The notes under the pieces are model-generated. The model was not told the DNA's origin, made no database searches, and worked only from the letters and a program-made list of their open reading frames with translations. DNA of 64,000 bases from a bacterium (GTDB lineage Bacteria > Armatimonadota > Fimbriimonadia > Fimbriimonadales > Fimbriimonadaceae), in contig JAIXQR010000007.1 of the NCBI GenBank assembly GCA_027485645.1, positions 372,001 through 436,000 on the forward strand. Reading direction: 5' to 3'. Within the stretch, counting starts at the first letter, position 1. The number at the start of each line of letters is the position of its first letter. Of the stretch, positions 17,755-26,828 are shown in pieces. A program made the position numbers and the translations under genes.

Positions 17755-18872
17755 CGACAACCGGAACTCGAACATCCGTGGACGCTTTTCTCGATCAGAT
17801 TCAGAAAGCTCATTGGTCGTTTGCCTTGTTCCGCGAGCCAAGTTCGAAGGTGATTCACCTCATGGCGGCTCCGCAGCCCGTCCGCGCGGAACCCAGAATC
17901 ATCGGTGCCCGAACCGGATTTGCCATCCGTCCCTTTGACGAGGAACCAGGATATGTCCTCCCGGCAGTCTTCCATGCCGAATGGCGCGACGGAGGACTCG
18001 TCCGCGCCGAAGGTGAAATCGTTGCCCGCGAAGAAGCCTCGACTCCGCCCGACCTCGCTCCGCAGAAGCAAGATGGCGCAACCTACGCCGATCGCGTGTA
18101 CCGAACGCTCCGCAACTTGCACGAAGGGATCGCTGATAAGGTCGTGATGAGCGACACCGTCCGACTTACGGTTCCCGAAGAAGACCCACTCACCATTTGG
18201 AAGCGACTTGAGTCCGCATACCCTGCTGCCTTCGTGAGCATGGTCAAAACTCCCGAGTACGGTCTTTGGCTCGGCGCCACCCCGGAGCTGCTTGTAGGCT
18301 GGGAGGCCAGTCGGTACGTTCGAACAATGGCCCTCGCTGGAACAAAGCCGATGCCAAGTTCTGGCGACCCGGACGACTCCTCTTGGAGCCAAAAGGAGAT
18401 CGAAGAGCACGCGTTCGTCGTGCGCCACATCATCGAGCGGTTCAAACAAATTCGCCTTCGCGAGTATGAAGAGACCGGGCCGAGAGCGGTTGCGGCGGGT
18501 CCCGTGGTTCACCTTCGAACGGATTTCGTCATCGACGCTCACGCTACGGAAAGAACCACCCTTCCTGACGATCTGAGAACGAGATTGCACCCCACGAGCG
18601 CCGTTTGCGGTTCGCCGACGAAAGATGCGTTGAATCTCATTCGGCAGATAGAGCCGCACGATCGACAGCTTTATGCCGGTTACTGGGGCCCGTTGGCTTT
18701 GAATGGCGAGAGTCACTTGTACGTCAACTTGCGATGCCTGCGCTGGTACGACGATGCCGTCGATCTCTTCGTGGGTGGAGGCATCACTCGCTCGAGCGAT
18801 CCGGAGCGAGAAGCTCAGGAAATCCAACTGAAAGCCGACACCTTGCGGGCGGTGATTGTTGGCCAGCGTTGA
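17751..18872 (+). CDS. menF: Isochorismate synthase MenF
   Basis: A 373-residue chorismate-binding enzyme. The C-terminal core carries HPTSAVCGSPT, an ERxxYAGYWG-like stretch (DRQLYAGYWG) and the metal-site GGGITRSSDPEREAQE. It converts chorismate to isochorismate, the first step of menaquinone synthesis. Context (menI before, menD after, both overlapping) favours MenF over anthranilate or salicylate synthases. The short N-terminal half is typical of compact MenF forms. Confidence 0.9.
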   Translation: MTTTGTRTSVDAFLDQIQKAHWSFALFREPSSKVIHLMAAPQPVRAEPRIIGARTGFAIRPFDEEPGYVLPAVFHAEWRDGGLVRAEGEIVAREEASTPPDLAPQKQDGATYADRVYRTLRNLHEGIADKVVMSDTVRLTVPEEDPLTIWKRLESAYPAAFVSMVKTPEYGLWLGATPELLVGWEASRYVRTMALAGTKPMPSSGDPDDSSWSQKEIEEHAFVVRHIIERFKQIRLREYEETGPRAVAAGPVVHLRTDFVIDAHATERTTLPDDLRTRLHPTSAVCGSPTKDALNLIRQIEPHDRQLYAGYWGPLALNGESHLYVNLRCLRWYDDAVDLFVGGGITRSSDPEREAQEIQLKADTLRAVIVGQR

Positions 18873-20442
18873 CCTTAGCTTCTGGCTAAAGTGGGTCTCC
18901 GCCTGGAAGGCAGAAGGGGTGAGCCGAGCCGTCGTTTGTCCCGGGTCGCGGTCCTCACCCCTCTTGCAAGCCCTGATTACCGCCGATTGGGACTTGTATT
19001 CCTGCGTCGACGAGCGAAGCGCCGGCTATCAAGCGCTTGGCATGGCGCAGGCGTTTCGCGCTCCGGTCGTTGTGTTGACTACAAGCGGTACTGCCGCCGC
19101 AAACCTCGCACCCGCCATGGCCGAGGCCTTTTTCAGCCGCGTCCCGTTGGTCGCATGGACCGCAGATCGGCCACCAGAGTGGATTGGGCAAGAAGACAAT
19201 CAGGCCATTCACCAGGTTGGCCTTTTCGGCCAACACACCCTCGGCGCTTGGAACTTGCCGCTGGCCGATGGAGACGAGCTTCGGAATTGGCACGTCGACC
19301 GATGCGCCCGTGAAGCTCGGGCGATGCTACGGGAATGCCCGTCGGGACCGATTCATTTGAATATCCCGTTCCGTGAGCCCCTTTACGGAACCCCGACGAA
19401 TTGGGACCGCGTGCCCGCCGGCAACTGGTCCTTCACTTCGCTAGCTTCGGAAGACTCCATCGACTTTTCCTCGTTCAAGCGTCCACTGCTACTTCACGGC
19501 CAACCAAGGCTCGGCGAAGAGCACCTTCCGACGACCGGAATCGGCGAAGTCCTGAGCCACGCGCAGTGTCGCCTTCCCGCCGAGGCATGGCTGCCCGCGC
19601 TGGCGCAGAACGAGAACCTGCGACCGGACCTGATCGTAACTACCGGCGGACCGTTCGTAAGCAAATCTCTCCGTCACGAACTCCGAAAATGGTCATTCAC
19701 CCATGCTCACCTCGGCTCGACGAACGCGGAAGTGTTCTGTCGACCCGTTGAATCAATCTCGGCCCACACGCTCAAGGCGCTGGATAACGAGGCGTGGAGC
19801 GAACCGATTCACAGCGCTGGACAACGGATTCGAGCCGCGTGGGACATGGAACTTTCGCTTGAGTTCACTGCCGTTCGTCGAATTGTCGACTCTCTTCCCG
19901 AAGGATCAAACGTTCACTTAGGCAACAGCCTTCCGGTCCGAGTCGCTTCCCTGCTTCCCGACATTCCGACCGGTCTCAAGTTCCGCTGCAACCGAGGCAC
20001 CAGCGGCATCGATGGTTGTATGAGCGCCGCCGTCGGACACGCCCTTGCCACCCCGAACGAGCGACATTTGCTGATCATCGGCGACCAATCCTTCTTTTAT
20101 GACCGCAACGCCTTGTGGCGAGAAATCTTGCCTTCGAACCTCAAGATTGTCCTGCTGAACAACCACGAAGGAGCCATTTTCCGTGCCCTTGATGGTCCCA
20201 CCGAGTGGAAAGACGACCTGCGATTCTGGACGACCCCCCACAAACGATCGGCGGAGTTCACCGCCCGAGATCACGGACTACAATACGAATCGGCGCACAG
20301 TCTGGCCGAGCTAGATCATGCTTGGAACGTTGTCAGAAACGAATCGAAGTGTGCCCTGCTAGAAGTCTTTACCGATGCCGCCGAAACCGCCATCGACTTC
20401 CGACGCATCCTAACCTTCCTCCGAGAAACAGAAACCGCATGA
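18856..20442 (+). CDS. menD: SEPHCHC synthase MenD
   Basis: A 528-residue ThDP-dependent enzyme joining 2-oxoglutarate to isochorismate. Motifs are CPGSRSSPL at the N-terminus, [14 protein letters not shown] with TADRPPE, the late NRGTSGIDG, and the ThDP/Mg motif [12 protein letters not shown]. The start must be TTG (18856 or the adjacent 18859), overlapping menF by 14-17 bases. Its stop overlaps the menB ATG. Confidence 0.94.
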   Translation: MLASVDLSFWLKWVSAWKAEGVSRAVVCPGSRSSPLLQALITADWDLYSCVDERSAGYQALGMAQAFRAPVVVLTTSGTAAANLAPAMAEAFFSRVPLVAWTADRPPEWIGQEDNQAIHQVGLFGQHTLGAWNLPLADGDELRNWHVDRCAREARAMLRECPSGPIHLNIPFREPLYGTPTNWDRVPAGNWSFTSLASEDSIDFSSFKRPLLLHGQPRLGEEHLPTTGIGEVLSHAQCRLPAEAWLPALAQNENLRPDLIVTTGGPFVSKSLRHELRKWSFTHAHLGSTNAEVFCRPVESISAHTLKALDNEAWSEPIHSAGQRIRAAWDMELSLEFTAVRRIVDSLPEGSNVHLGNSLPVRVASLLPDIPTGLKFRCNRGTSGIDGCMSAAVGHALATPNERHLLIIGDQSFFYDRNALWREILPSNLKIVLLNNHEGAIFRALDGPTEWKDDLRFWTTPHKRSAEFTARDHGLQYESAHSLAELDHAWNVVRNESKCALLEVFTDAAETAIDFRRILTFLRETETA

Positions 20443-21281
20443 GCATCGAAACCATCGAACTTTGGCATCAGCCCTGGGAAACCATCAAGTCGTACAAAGA
20501 GATCACCTTTGAACTGTTCGAAGGGGTCGCGAAGATCGCAATCAATCGTCCAGAAAAGCACAACGCGTTCACGCCGAACACGGTTCAAGAAATGATCGAT
20601 GCGATGTTCATTTGCCGCGAACGCGCGGACATCGATGTGATCATCCTCACCGGCGAGGGCGGCCGGGCCTTCTGTAGCGGCGGCGACCAAAGCGTCCGCG
20701 GGCACGGTGGCTACATTGGCGAAGACCAAGTGCCACGGCTCAACGTTCTCGACCTGCAACGCATGATCCGAAGCATGCCGAAAGCGGTCATCGCATCGGT
20801 CGCTGGTTGGGCGATTGGCGGCGGACACGTTCTTCACGTCATCTGCGACCTCAGCATCGCGGCAGAAAATGCGCGCTTCGGTCAGACAGGACCGAAGGTC
20901 GGCTCGTTCGATGGCGGCTTCGGCGCCAGCTACCTCGCTCGAATCGTCGGCCAAAAGAAAGCGCGCGAAATTTGGTTCCTCTGCGACCAGTACGACGCGG
21001 CGGAAGCACTCGACATGGGCCTTGTGAACTGCGTCGTACCGCTCGATCAGCTTGAGGCCAAAACCCTTGAGTGGTGCCGAAAGATTCAGAAGAAGTCGCC
21101 GCTTGCGATCCGAATGCTGAAACGTGCCTTCAATGCCGAACTCGACGGCCAGGCCGGACTGCAGGAACTCGCCGGTGACGCGACCTTGCTGTACTACCTG
21201 TCGGACGAAGCTAAGGAAGGGAAAAACGCATTCCTCGAAAAGCGAGACCCGGACTTTGATCAGTTCACAAAGTTCCCCTAA
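20439..21281 (+). CDS. menB: 1,4-dihydroxy-2-naphthoyl-CoA synthase MenB
   Basis: A 280-residue crotonase-fold enzyme that closes o-succinylbenzoyl-CoA into the naphthoyl ring. The family signature is nearly intact: [23 protein letters not shown]-like [28 protein letters not shown] and [13 protein letters not shown] 20439 overlaps the menD stop. A longer frame upstream is internal to menD and is rejected. Confidence 0.96.
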   Translation: MSIETIELWHQPWETIKSYKEITFELFEGVAKIAINRPEKHNAFTPNTVQEMIDAMFICRERADIDVIILTGEGGRAFCSGGDQSVRGHGGYIGEDQVPRLNVLDLQRMIRSMPKAVIASVAGWAIGGGHVLHVICDLSIAAENARFGQTGPKVGSFDGGFGASYLARIVGQKKAREIWFLCDQYDAAEALDMGLVNCVVPLDQLEAKTLEWCRKIQKKSPLAIRMLKRAFNAELDGQAGLQELAGDATLLYYLSDEAKEGKNAFLEKRDPDFDQFTKFP

Positions 21282-22313
21282 ATGACCGCCTCAAACTCGA
21301 ATGCGAGAGACCGAAGGCTTTTTGAACTGGATCTACAGTTCAAAAAGCCCGCTGGAACCAGCAAAGGAGTGCTCCACTCCCGACCGACGTGGATTCTAGC
21401 GGAGCAGAAACCGGCCGGAATCGCCCTCGGCGAGGCCGGTCCTCTGCACTGGTTGAGCCGAGAAACTGCGGACGAAGTTCGAGCGGCTGGCAGCGCGTGG
21501 ACCGATGGCAAAGATGAGCCTTCTGAAGTTGCATCCGTGCGCTTTGCCCAAGAAATGATCGACCGAGACGCAGGGGACCACATCCTCTTCCCCAGCGCTT
21601 TCACCGAAGGCAAGTCCGAACTCGCCATCAATGGCCTCATCTGGATGGGACCTCGCGACGAGATTGAGCGCCAAGTTTCAAACTTGCTGGATCGCGGCTT
21701 CCAGTGCCTAAAAATGAAAGTTGGCGCGGCAGATTGGGCCCAGGAACAAGAAATCCTGCGCTGGATCAAGCAGAGCGCCCCGGATGCCGAGCTCCGCGTC
21801 GACGCGAACGGCGCCTGGACGCCTACCGAATCGACCGTCAAGCTCCAGCAGTTGGCTGACTGCGGCGTAAAAAGCATCGAACAACCCATCGACCCTGGTC
21901 AACCTCACGAACTCGCCGCCCTTTGTGAGTCATCTCCCGTCGATATCGCGCTCGACGAAGAGCTTATTCGCTGTTCAAACCCCGCCGAGCTGCTTGATCT
22001 CGTTCGTCCTGCCGGCATCGTCCTCAAGCCCAGCCTCATCGGAGGCTTCGCTGTCTCCGAAACCTGGATCAAGCTGGCCGAGGAGCGCGGGATCTACTGG
22101 TGGGCAACCTCTTCGCTAGAAAGCGGAGTCGGCCTAAATGCCCTCGCCCAATGGCTCGCCGTTCGCGCCGGAGACCGCATTCACGGCCTCGGGACTGGAA
22201 GTCTGTACGTGGAAAACATCGAGTCCCCCCTCGTCCTCAAGGGGCAAAGCCTCACCTTCGATCCCGAAAAGCCATGGAACTTGAACCTGCTACCTGGATT
22301 TACTGGCCATTAA
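21282..22313 (+). CDS. menC: o-succinylbenzoate synthase MenC
   Basis: A 343-residue enolase-superfamily enzyme that dehydrates SHCHC to o-succinylbenzoate. The catalytic lysine lies in LKMKVGA, metal ligands in RVDANGAW, IEQP and ALDEEL, and the second lysine in IVLKPSLIGG. The ATG directly follows the menB stop. The upstream substrate normally comes from MenH, for which no gene is visible here. Confidence 0.93.
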   Translation: MTASNSNARDRRLFELDLQFKKPAGTSKGVLHSRPTWILAEQKPAGIALGEAGPLHWLSRETADEVRAAGSAWTDGKDEPSEVASVRFAQEMIDRDAGDHILFPSAFTEGKSELAINGLIWMGPRDEIERQVSNLLDRGFQCLKMKVGAADWAQEQEILRWIKQSAPDAELRVDANGAWTPTESTVKLQQLADCGVKSIEQPIDPGQPHELAALCESSPVDIALDEELIRCSNPAELLDLVRPAGIVLKPSLIGGFAVSETWIKLAEERGIYWWATSSLESGVGLNALAQWLAVRAGDRIHGLGTGSLYVENIESPLVLKGQSLTFDPEKPWNLNLLPGFTGH

Positions 22314-23368
22314 CGCTCGAAGGTCGGTCGTTTCAAGACCGCGCGGAGCTCCTTGCCGGACTCGCCGAGGTAGGTCAAAACTGGCCGTCACGCGCAGTTC
22401 AAGAAGTCGAGTATCTCGTCGGAACCGCTTCTCCCGTCCTGAAAGTGCGCAGTAGCGGAAGCACTGGAACCCCGAAGGAGATGGAGTTCTCCATCGATCA
22501 GGCAATGCTCTCCGCTCGAGCCACGGCCGCTGCTCTTCAACTCCAGCCCGGTCACCGCGCGTTACTCGCCCTCGACGCCGAACCCATCGGTGGACGCATG
22601 ATGATCGTCCGTGCCCTCGGATTGGGACTAAATCTGAGCGTCTGTGCGCCAAGTTCCATCCCCGTCCGACCCACCTCGCAAGAACAATTCGACTTCACTG
22701 CCCTTGTCCCGCGCCAACTGCACGAGATTCAAAAACGTGCACCGGACCGATTGAAAGACTTCGGAACCATCCTCATCGGTGGAGGACCGATTGATCCCGA
22801 ATTGGAAGCCCGTCTCTCAGGCCACCCCGGAGCCATCTATCACTCCTTCGCTATGACGGAGACCCTTTCCCACTTCGCCCTGCGCCAACTGAACGGCGGC
22901 CCGGCATACACCGCCCTGCCAAGCGTCGAAATCAAAGTCGATGACCAAAGTCGCCTGATCGTGAACTGTCCTTGGGCAAACGAGATGCCACTCATGACTC
23001 AGGATGTCGTCGAGCTCACTGGCCCGAACGAGTTCATTTGGCGCGGACGGGCAGACCTCGTCATCAACTCCGGCGGCCTGAAGATCCATCCTGAGCAAGT
23101 CGAAACCTGGCTCAACTCTGAATTTCCGAACCGAACCTTCGCCATATCCTCCGAGCCCGATACTTCTTGGGGAGAACGATTGGTTCTCGTTCTAGAAGGC
23201 GACGCCCCATTGAATCTCGAAAAGTTGGTCCCACCCCACCCGGCATGGGTCCCCAAACGCCAAGTCCTCGTGACTGAAATCCCGAAGACCCGCACCGGAA
23301 AACCGGCCCGTGCCGAACTCAAAGCGCTTCTGTCCCGAATGAAAGAGGGTCCAAGCACGATACACTGA
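22274..23368 (+). CDS. menE: o-succinylbenzoate-CoA ligase MenE (short form)
   Basis: A 364-residue adenylate-forming ligase, shorter than common MenE (about 450-490) because the N-terminal region is reduced. The AMP-binding loop is RSSGSTGTPKE, followed by the A5-like MTETLS, WRGRADLVINSGGLKIHPE, and the C-terminal catalytic lysine in KTRTGKPAR. It activates o-succinylbenzoate to its CoA ester for MenB. The start ATG 22274 lies 40 bases inside menC in another frame; a longer upstream frame lacks any family similarity. Confidence 0.9.
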   Translation: MELEPATWIYWPLTLEGRSFQDRAELLAGLAEVGQNWPSRAVQEVEYLVGTASPVLKVRSSGSTGTPKEMEFSIDQAMLSARATAAALQLQPGHRALLALDAEPIGGRMMIVRALGLGLNLSVCAPSSIPVRPTSQEQFDFTALVPRQLHEIQKRAPDRLKDFGTILIGGGPIDPELEARLSGHPGAIYHSFAMTETLSHFALRQLNGGPAYTALPSVEIKVDDQSRLIVNCPWANEMPLMTQDVVELTGPNEFIWRGRADLVINSGGLKIHPEQVETWLNSEFPNRTFAISSEPDTSWGERLVLVLEGDAPLNLEKLVPPHPAWVPKRQVLVTEIPKTRTGKPARAELKALLSRMKEGPSTIH

Positions 23369-23372
23369 AGAA

Positions 23373-24641
23373 ATGTTTCTCGATGAAGCCATCGTAGAGT
23401 TCATCTCCGGGCGTGGCGGATCGGGAGCCGTGAGTTTCCACCGCGAAAAGCACGTTCCCCGAGGCGGACCAAACGGTGCCGACGGCGGACGGGGCGGAAG
23501 TATTATTCTGGTTTCCGAACGCGGCAAGCGAACCCTTTACGACCTACAACTTGCCCAGAAAATTGTTGCCCAATCTGCCGATCACGGCATGGGTAACAAG
23601 CGCGGGCGAGATGCCAAAGATATTGAAGTCAAAGTGCCCGTCGGTACCGTAATCGTGGACCACGAAACTGGCGATCCACTTATCGACATGGCGACGCACG
23701 GCATGCGCTATGTCATCTGCAAGGGTGGAAAAGGTGGCAAGGGCAACATGCACTACACCTCCTCGGTGCGACAAGCCCCGAACTTCGCTCAGAAAGGCGC
23801 TCCCGGCGAGCGAATCCTCGCGAAGCTTGAGCTTAAGATGCTTGCGGACGTGGCTCTCGTTGGGCTTCCGAACGCCGGCAAAAGCACGCTGATCTCACGA
23901 CTCTCCGCCGCAAGACCGAAGATCGCTGACTACCCATTCACCACCATCATTCCGAACCTCGGCGTCGTCCGGTTCCGAGACGAAAGCTTTGTCATCGCCG
24001 ACATGCCCGGTCTCATCGAAGGTGCCAGCGACGGAATCGGCCTCGGTCACCAATTCCTCCGCCACGTCGAACGATGCCGAGTCTTGGTGCACGTGGTTGA
24101 CACGTTCCCGGTCGATGGCTCAAACCCGCGAAAGAACTTTGACCTCATTGAGACCGAACTGCGCCGGTACAGCGAAGACATCTGGTCACGCCCCCGCATC
24201 ATCGCGATGAACAAGCTCGACATCGTGCCGGCGGGCGAGTTCAACGAGATGCGCCAGCAGTTCGAAGACCTAGATATCCCGCTCATCGCGATTTCCGGTG
24301 CCACCGGCGAAGGCACCGAACGGCTACTCGACGCCATGCTAGAAGCCCTCAAGGCGGCGGAACCGATGGACACCCCGGTGATCTTGACGCCAGACCTCCA
24401 GGCTGCAACCGACCAATTCTGGGATGTCGTTCCAGAAGAAGGCGGCGGATTCAAGATCGTTGGCAAGCGCATCGCCCGCATGGTCGAAATGACCGAACTG
24501 ACCAACGACGAAGCGGTCCGCTATCTCCACCGCCGACTCGAGCGCGTCGGCGTCATCGACAAATTGCGCGAACTCGGAGCCGAGGAAGGCGACGAGGTGA
24601 CCATCGGCGAACTCACCTTCGCCTTCACGGATGAATCATGA
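23373..24641 (+). CDS. obg: GTPase Obg
   Basis: A 422-residue GTPase. The glycine-rich Obg fold (about 1-158) contains FISGRGGSGAVSFHREK. The G domain follows with GLPNAGKSTL, the TTIIPNLG switch, DMPGLIEGA and NKLD. A C-terminal OCT domain ends the protein. Obg acts in late 50S assembly and stress signalling. It starts five bases after menE, and TACACT (23361-23366) stands six bases before the ATG, so an additional leaderless promoter is possible. nadD and rsfS follow, a common neighbourhood. Confidence 0.96.
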   Translation: MFLDEAIVEFISGRGGSGAVSFHREKHVPRGGPNGADGGRGGSIILVSERGKRTLYDLQLAQKIVAQSADHGMGNKRGRDAKDIEVKVPVGTVIVDHETGDPLIDMATHGMRYVICKGGKGGKGNMHYTSSVRQAPNFAQKGAPGERILAKLELKMLADVALVGLPNAGKSTLISRLSAARPKIADYPFTTIIPNLGVVRFRDESFVIADMPGLIEGASDGIGLGHQFLRHVERCRVLVHVVDTFPVDGSNPRKNFDLIETELRRYSEDIWSRPRIIAMNKLDIVPAGEFNEMRQQFEDLDIPLIAISGATGEGTERLLDAMLEALKAAEPMDTPVILTPDLQAATDQFWDVVPEEGGGFKIVGKRIARMVEMTELTNDEAVRYLHRRLERVGVIDKLRELGAEEGDEVTIGELTFAFTDES

Positions 24642-25231
24642 AGATCGGAATTCTTGGCGGAACCTTCGACCCTCCGCACATTGGGCACCTCAAAATTGCC
24701 CTCACCGTACAGTCGGCGCTTGAACTTGACGAAGTTCTGCTCCTCCCGGCAAACCAGAACCCGCTCAAACAGAGACGAAGTTCGGCAAGCACGGAGCACC
24801 GCCTCGCTATGGTGAAAACCATGATTTCCAAATACGAGGGCCTGAGCCTCAGCGATATGGAAATCACGCGCGGCGGCATGAGCTACACCGTGGACACCCT
24901 TGGTGAACTCAGCATGATCCGCCAAGCCGAGTTTTGGTTCATCATGGGAGCCGATGGCCTCGGCACCATTGCCGAATGGAAGGGCGTCCCCCGGCTAGCC
25001 AAAATGTGCCGACTCGCCATCGTCCTCCGCCCACCCATCACCGAGGAAAACGCCCTCACCATGGTCCCGGAAGTCTTCCGAGACCGATGCGACTTCGTCC
25101 AAATGGACCCTATGGATGTCTCCTCAACCGAGATCCGAGACCGGATTGCCCGCCGAAAACCCGTGACCGATTTGGTCACGCCGGAAGTTCTGCGGTATAT
25201 CCAAGAAAAGCGGCTTTACACCGACTCCTGA
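24638..25231 (+). CDS. nadD: Nicotinate-nucleotide adenylyltransferase NadD
   Basis: A 197-residue nucleotidyltransferase making deamido-NAD from NaMN and ATP. It begins KIGILGGTFDPPHIGHL, with the HxGH motif, and ends with the SSTEIRDRI motif. The start overlaps the obg stop by four bases. Confidence 0.95.
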   Translation: MKIGILGGTFDPPHIGHLKIALTVQSALELDEVLLLPANQNPLKQRRSSASTEHRLAMVKTMISKYEGLSLSDMEITRGGMSYTVDTLGELSMIRQAEFWFIMGADGLGTIAEWKGVPRLAKMCRLAIVLRPPITEENALTMVPEVFRDRCDFVQMDPMDVSSTEIRDRIARRKPVTDLVTPEVLRYIQEKRLYTDS

Positions 25232-25236
25232 ACTGC

Positions 25237-25578
25237 ATGACCATTGAAGAAAAACTGAACCTAATTGCCGACGCGGCTGATGACCTGAAAGCGGAAAACA
25301 TCGAACAACTCGACGTGCGCCTGAAAACCTCAATTGCGGACTACTTTGTTGTCTGCACTGGAACCAGCGACCGCCACGTACAAAGCATCGCCGAACGAGT
25401 GGAAGAAAAGATGGCGCTCAAGGGCGTAAAACCTCTCCGCATCGAAGGCGAGCGCTCCGGCTGGATCCTCCATGATTACGGCGACATCGTCCTCCATATC
25501 ATGCGAGAAGAGCAGCGCCAGTTCTACGATCTGGAAACCCTCTGGAAGAACACCCAGACCGATCCAAACCTCAGCTAA
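25237..25578 (+). CDS. rsfS: Ribosomal silencing factor RsfS
   Basis: A 113-residue RsfS/Iojap protein. The signature IADYFVVCTGTSDRHVQSIA is followed by EGERSGWILHDYGDIVLHIM. It binds L14 and blocks joining of ribosomal subunits under nutrient stress. ATG 25237 follows nadD by five bases; the longer upstream frame overlaps nadD and is not used. It is the last gene of the men-obg-nadD-rsfS run and meets a convergent gene at a hairpin. Confidence 0.95.
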   Translation: MTIEEKLNLIADAADDLKAENIEQLDVRLKTSIADYFVVCTGTSDRHVQSIAERVEEKMALKGVKPLRIEGERSGWILHDYGDIVLHIMREEQRQFYDLETLWKNTQTDPNLS

Positions 25579-25584
25579 AACCCG

Positions 25585-25619
25585 CTTCTGCGCCTTCGTT
25601 AACTCGCTTGGCGCAGAAG
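25585..25619. terminator. Bidirectional hairpin between rsfS and the anti-sigma gene
   Basis: A perfect 10-bp inverted repeat (CTTCTGCGCC with GGCGCAGAAG) surrounds a 15-base loop between two convergent genes. Read on the minus strand it is followed closely by TTTT. It overlaps the last codons of the anti-sigma gene. Factor-independent termination is likely on the minus strand and less clear on the plus strand. Confidence 0.5.
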
Positions 25620-26279
25620 ATTTAACAGCTTCTCGTTCGACGTACCTTGCATCGCAAAAACGAAACCACCGGTCCGCCAACCAATGCCGTTTCCGATGTA
25701 GAGGTAGCGATTCCCAACGCTCTGGAACGCAACATTTCGAAGCGCAGTCTCATCCTTCTTCATGTACAGGCGTACCGTGTCGCCGTCTAGGATGTAATCC
25801 ATACAAGCCCAGTCCTCGCCTTTCCTCACCAAAGAGAACTTAAGGCCTGGAGTTTTAAACTGCACGGGCGTCACATCGGAGTACCCCGCTTCCTTTCGCA
25901 ACCATCGCCAAGCGTCGTCCTCCGTACGCGGAGCAAGTTGCTCGACTTCTGGAGACTTTGCAAACCGCAGCGGATCGTTATCAAACTGCTGCCTCGCCAC
26001 CATTGCGACAAGGAGCGCCGCACCCGCAACGAAGACCACGCCCCACCTTCGAATCTGGTGAGGATCTGCCGAAGGCCGAGCAACCGTTTGCAACTCGTAA
26101 CGCAGACGCTCCATCGGCACGGGTTCCGTCTTCACACTCGCCCGCACATCGTTCTTAAAACTTTGAAAGGCCCGGTACTCGGCGCGAAGGTCAGGGTCAG
26201 CCTTCAACGCTGCCTTCACTTCGGCCATTTCGGCCGGCGGCAGTTGATTTCTCTCGTAAGCATCCCAATCGATTCTCAT
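25599..26279 (-). CDS. Probable membrane anti-sigma factor
   Basis: A 226-residue protein encoded directly after an ECF sigma factor, with ATGA overlap. The first 70 residues are helical and polar (DWDAYERNQLPPAEMAEV), one membrane helix is at about 78-97 (VVFVAGAALLVAMVA), and the rest is extracytoplasmic. This is the layout of single-pass anti-sigma factors. No zinc HxxxCxxC motif is seen, so the assignment rests on position and topology. ATG 26279 is preferred to an upstream start that would lie deeper in the sigma gene. Confidence 0.65.
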   Translation of the reverse strand: MRIDWDAYERNQLPPAEMAEVKAALKADPDLRAEYRAFQSFKNDVRASVKTEPVPMERLRYELQTVARPSADPHQIRRWGVVFVAGAALLVAMVARQQFDNDPLRFAKSPEVEQLAPRTEDDAWRWLRKEAGYSDVTPVQFKTPGLKFSLVRKGEDWACMDYILDGDTVRLYMKKDETALRNVAFQSVGNRYLYIGNGIGWRTGGFVFAMQGTSNEKLLNLLRQAS

Positions 26280-26791
26280 GGCCGAACCTCCTCTCGCGTC
26301 CATTGACTCAGCTTTCGCTTCAACTGATTTCTCCCTCTGTTCAAACGCGACCGCACCGTTCCGATCGGAATTTCAAGCGCTTGGCTGGCTTCTTCATAGC
26401 TCATCTGCTCAACATCACACAGCAAGACCGGCATCTTGAAATGGAACGGAAGCTGGTCGATCTCCCTGCGAATGTCTTCAAGTTCGAATTTGGTCGCAAC
26501 CACTTCCCAAGTCGGTTTATCGTCTGGGTGCTCTGCTAAGTCTTCAATCTCTGCCATCAAATTCTTCTCGCCAACCAAGGCACCGCGCTCATTTCTTAAG
26601 ATCTTGACTAGCCAGCTTCGAAGGTACTTTCCATCAAAGGTGTGCCAACCCCGAAACGCCGAGACCAAGGTTTGACTGACTAGATCCTCCGCATCTTCGC
26701 TGCAAGAGGTCAATCGGCGCGCAACCCGGTAGAGCATAGGAAGCTCTCGACGGATCGAGCTTTCAAAATTTGGCCGAAGAAAGTTAAACAT
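26276..26791 (-). CDS. ECF-type RNA polymerase sigma factor
   Basis: A 171-residue sigma-70 family protein. Region 2 spans about 18-75 (YRVARRLTSCSEDAEDLVSQT and a tryptophan-rich SWLVKIL). Region 4 is a helix-turn-helix near the C-terminus (MSYEEASQALEIPIGTVRSRLNRG). No region 3 lies between them, as in ECF factors. ATG 26791 directly precedes the region 2 helix; the longer frame upstream runs through a hairpin. The next gene is a probable membrane anti-sigma factor. The hairpin over its ribosome binding site suggests additional translational control. Confidence 0.88.
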   Translation of the reverse strand: MFNFLRPNFESSIRRELPMLYRVARRLTSCSEDAEDLVSQTLVSAFRGWHTFDGKYLRSWLVKILRNERGALVGEKNLMAEIEDLAEHPDDKPTWEVVATKFELEDIRREIDQLPFHFKMPVLLCDVEQMSYEEASQALEIPIGTVRSRLNRGRNQLKRKLSQWTREEVRP

Positions 26792-26800
26792 AGGGTTTGT

Positions 26801-26820
26801 TCCCCGCCTTTCGGCGGGGA
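26801..26820 (-). promoter_or_regulatory. GNRA-loop hairpin masking the sigma factor ribosome binding site
   Basis: On the minus strand TCCCCGCC-GAAA-GGCGGGGA forms a perfect 8-bp stem with a GAAA tetraloop. Its 3' arm ends nine bases before the sigma ATG, and GGGGA in that arm is the only plausible Shine-Dalgarno sequence. It also lies eight bases past the stop of the upstream gene, but lacks a T-run, so it is a weak terminator candidate. Sequestration of the ribosome binding site is an inference. Confidence 0.5.
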
Positions 26821-26828
26821 AACTCACA

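Noticed and set aside
17730-18827. Long antisense frame (365 codons) opposite menF
   Set aside because: menF is fully supported by motifs. The antisense translation has no recognisable motif and reflects codon bias in GC-rich coding DNA.
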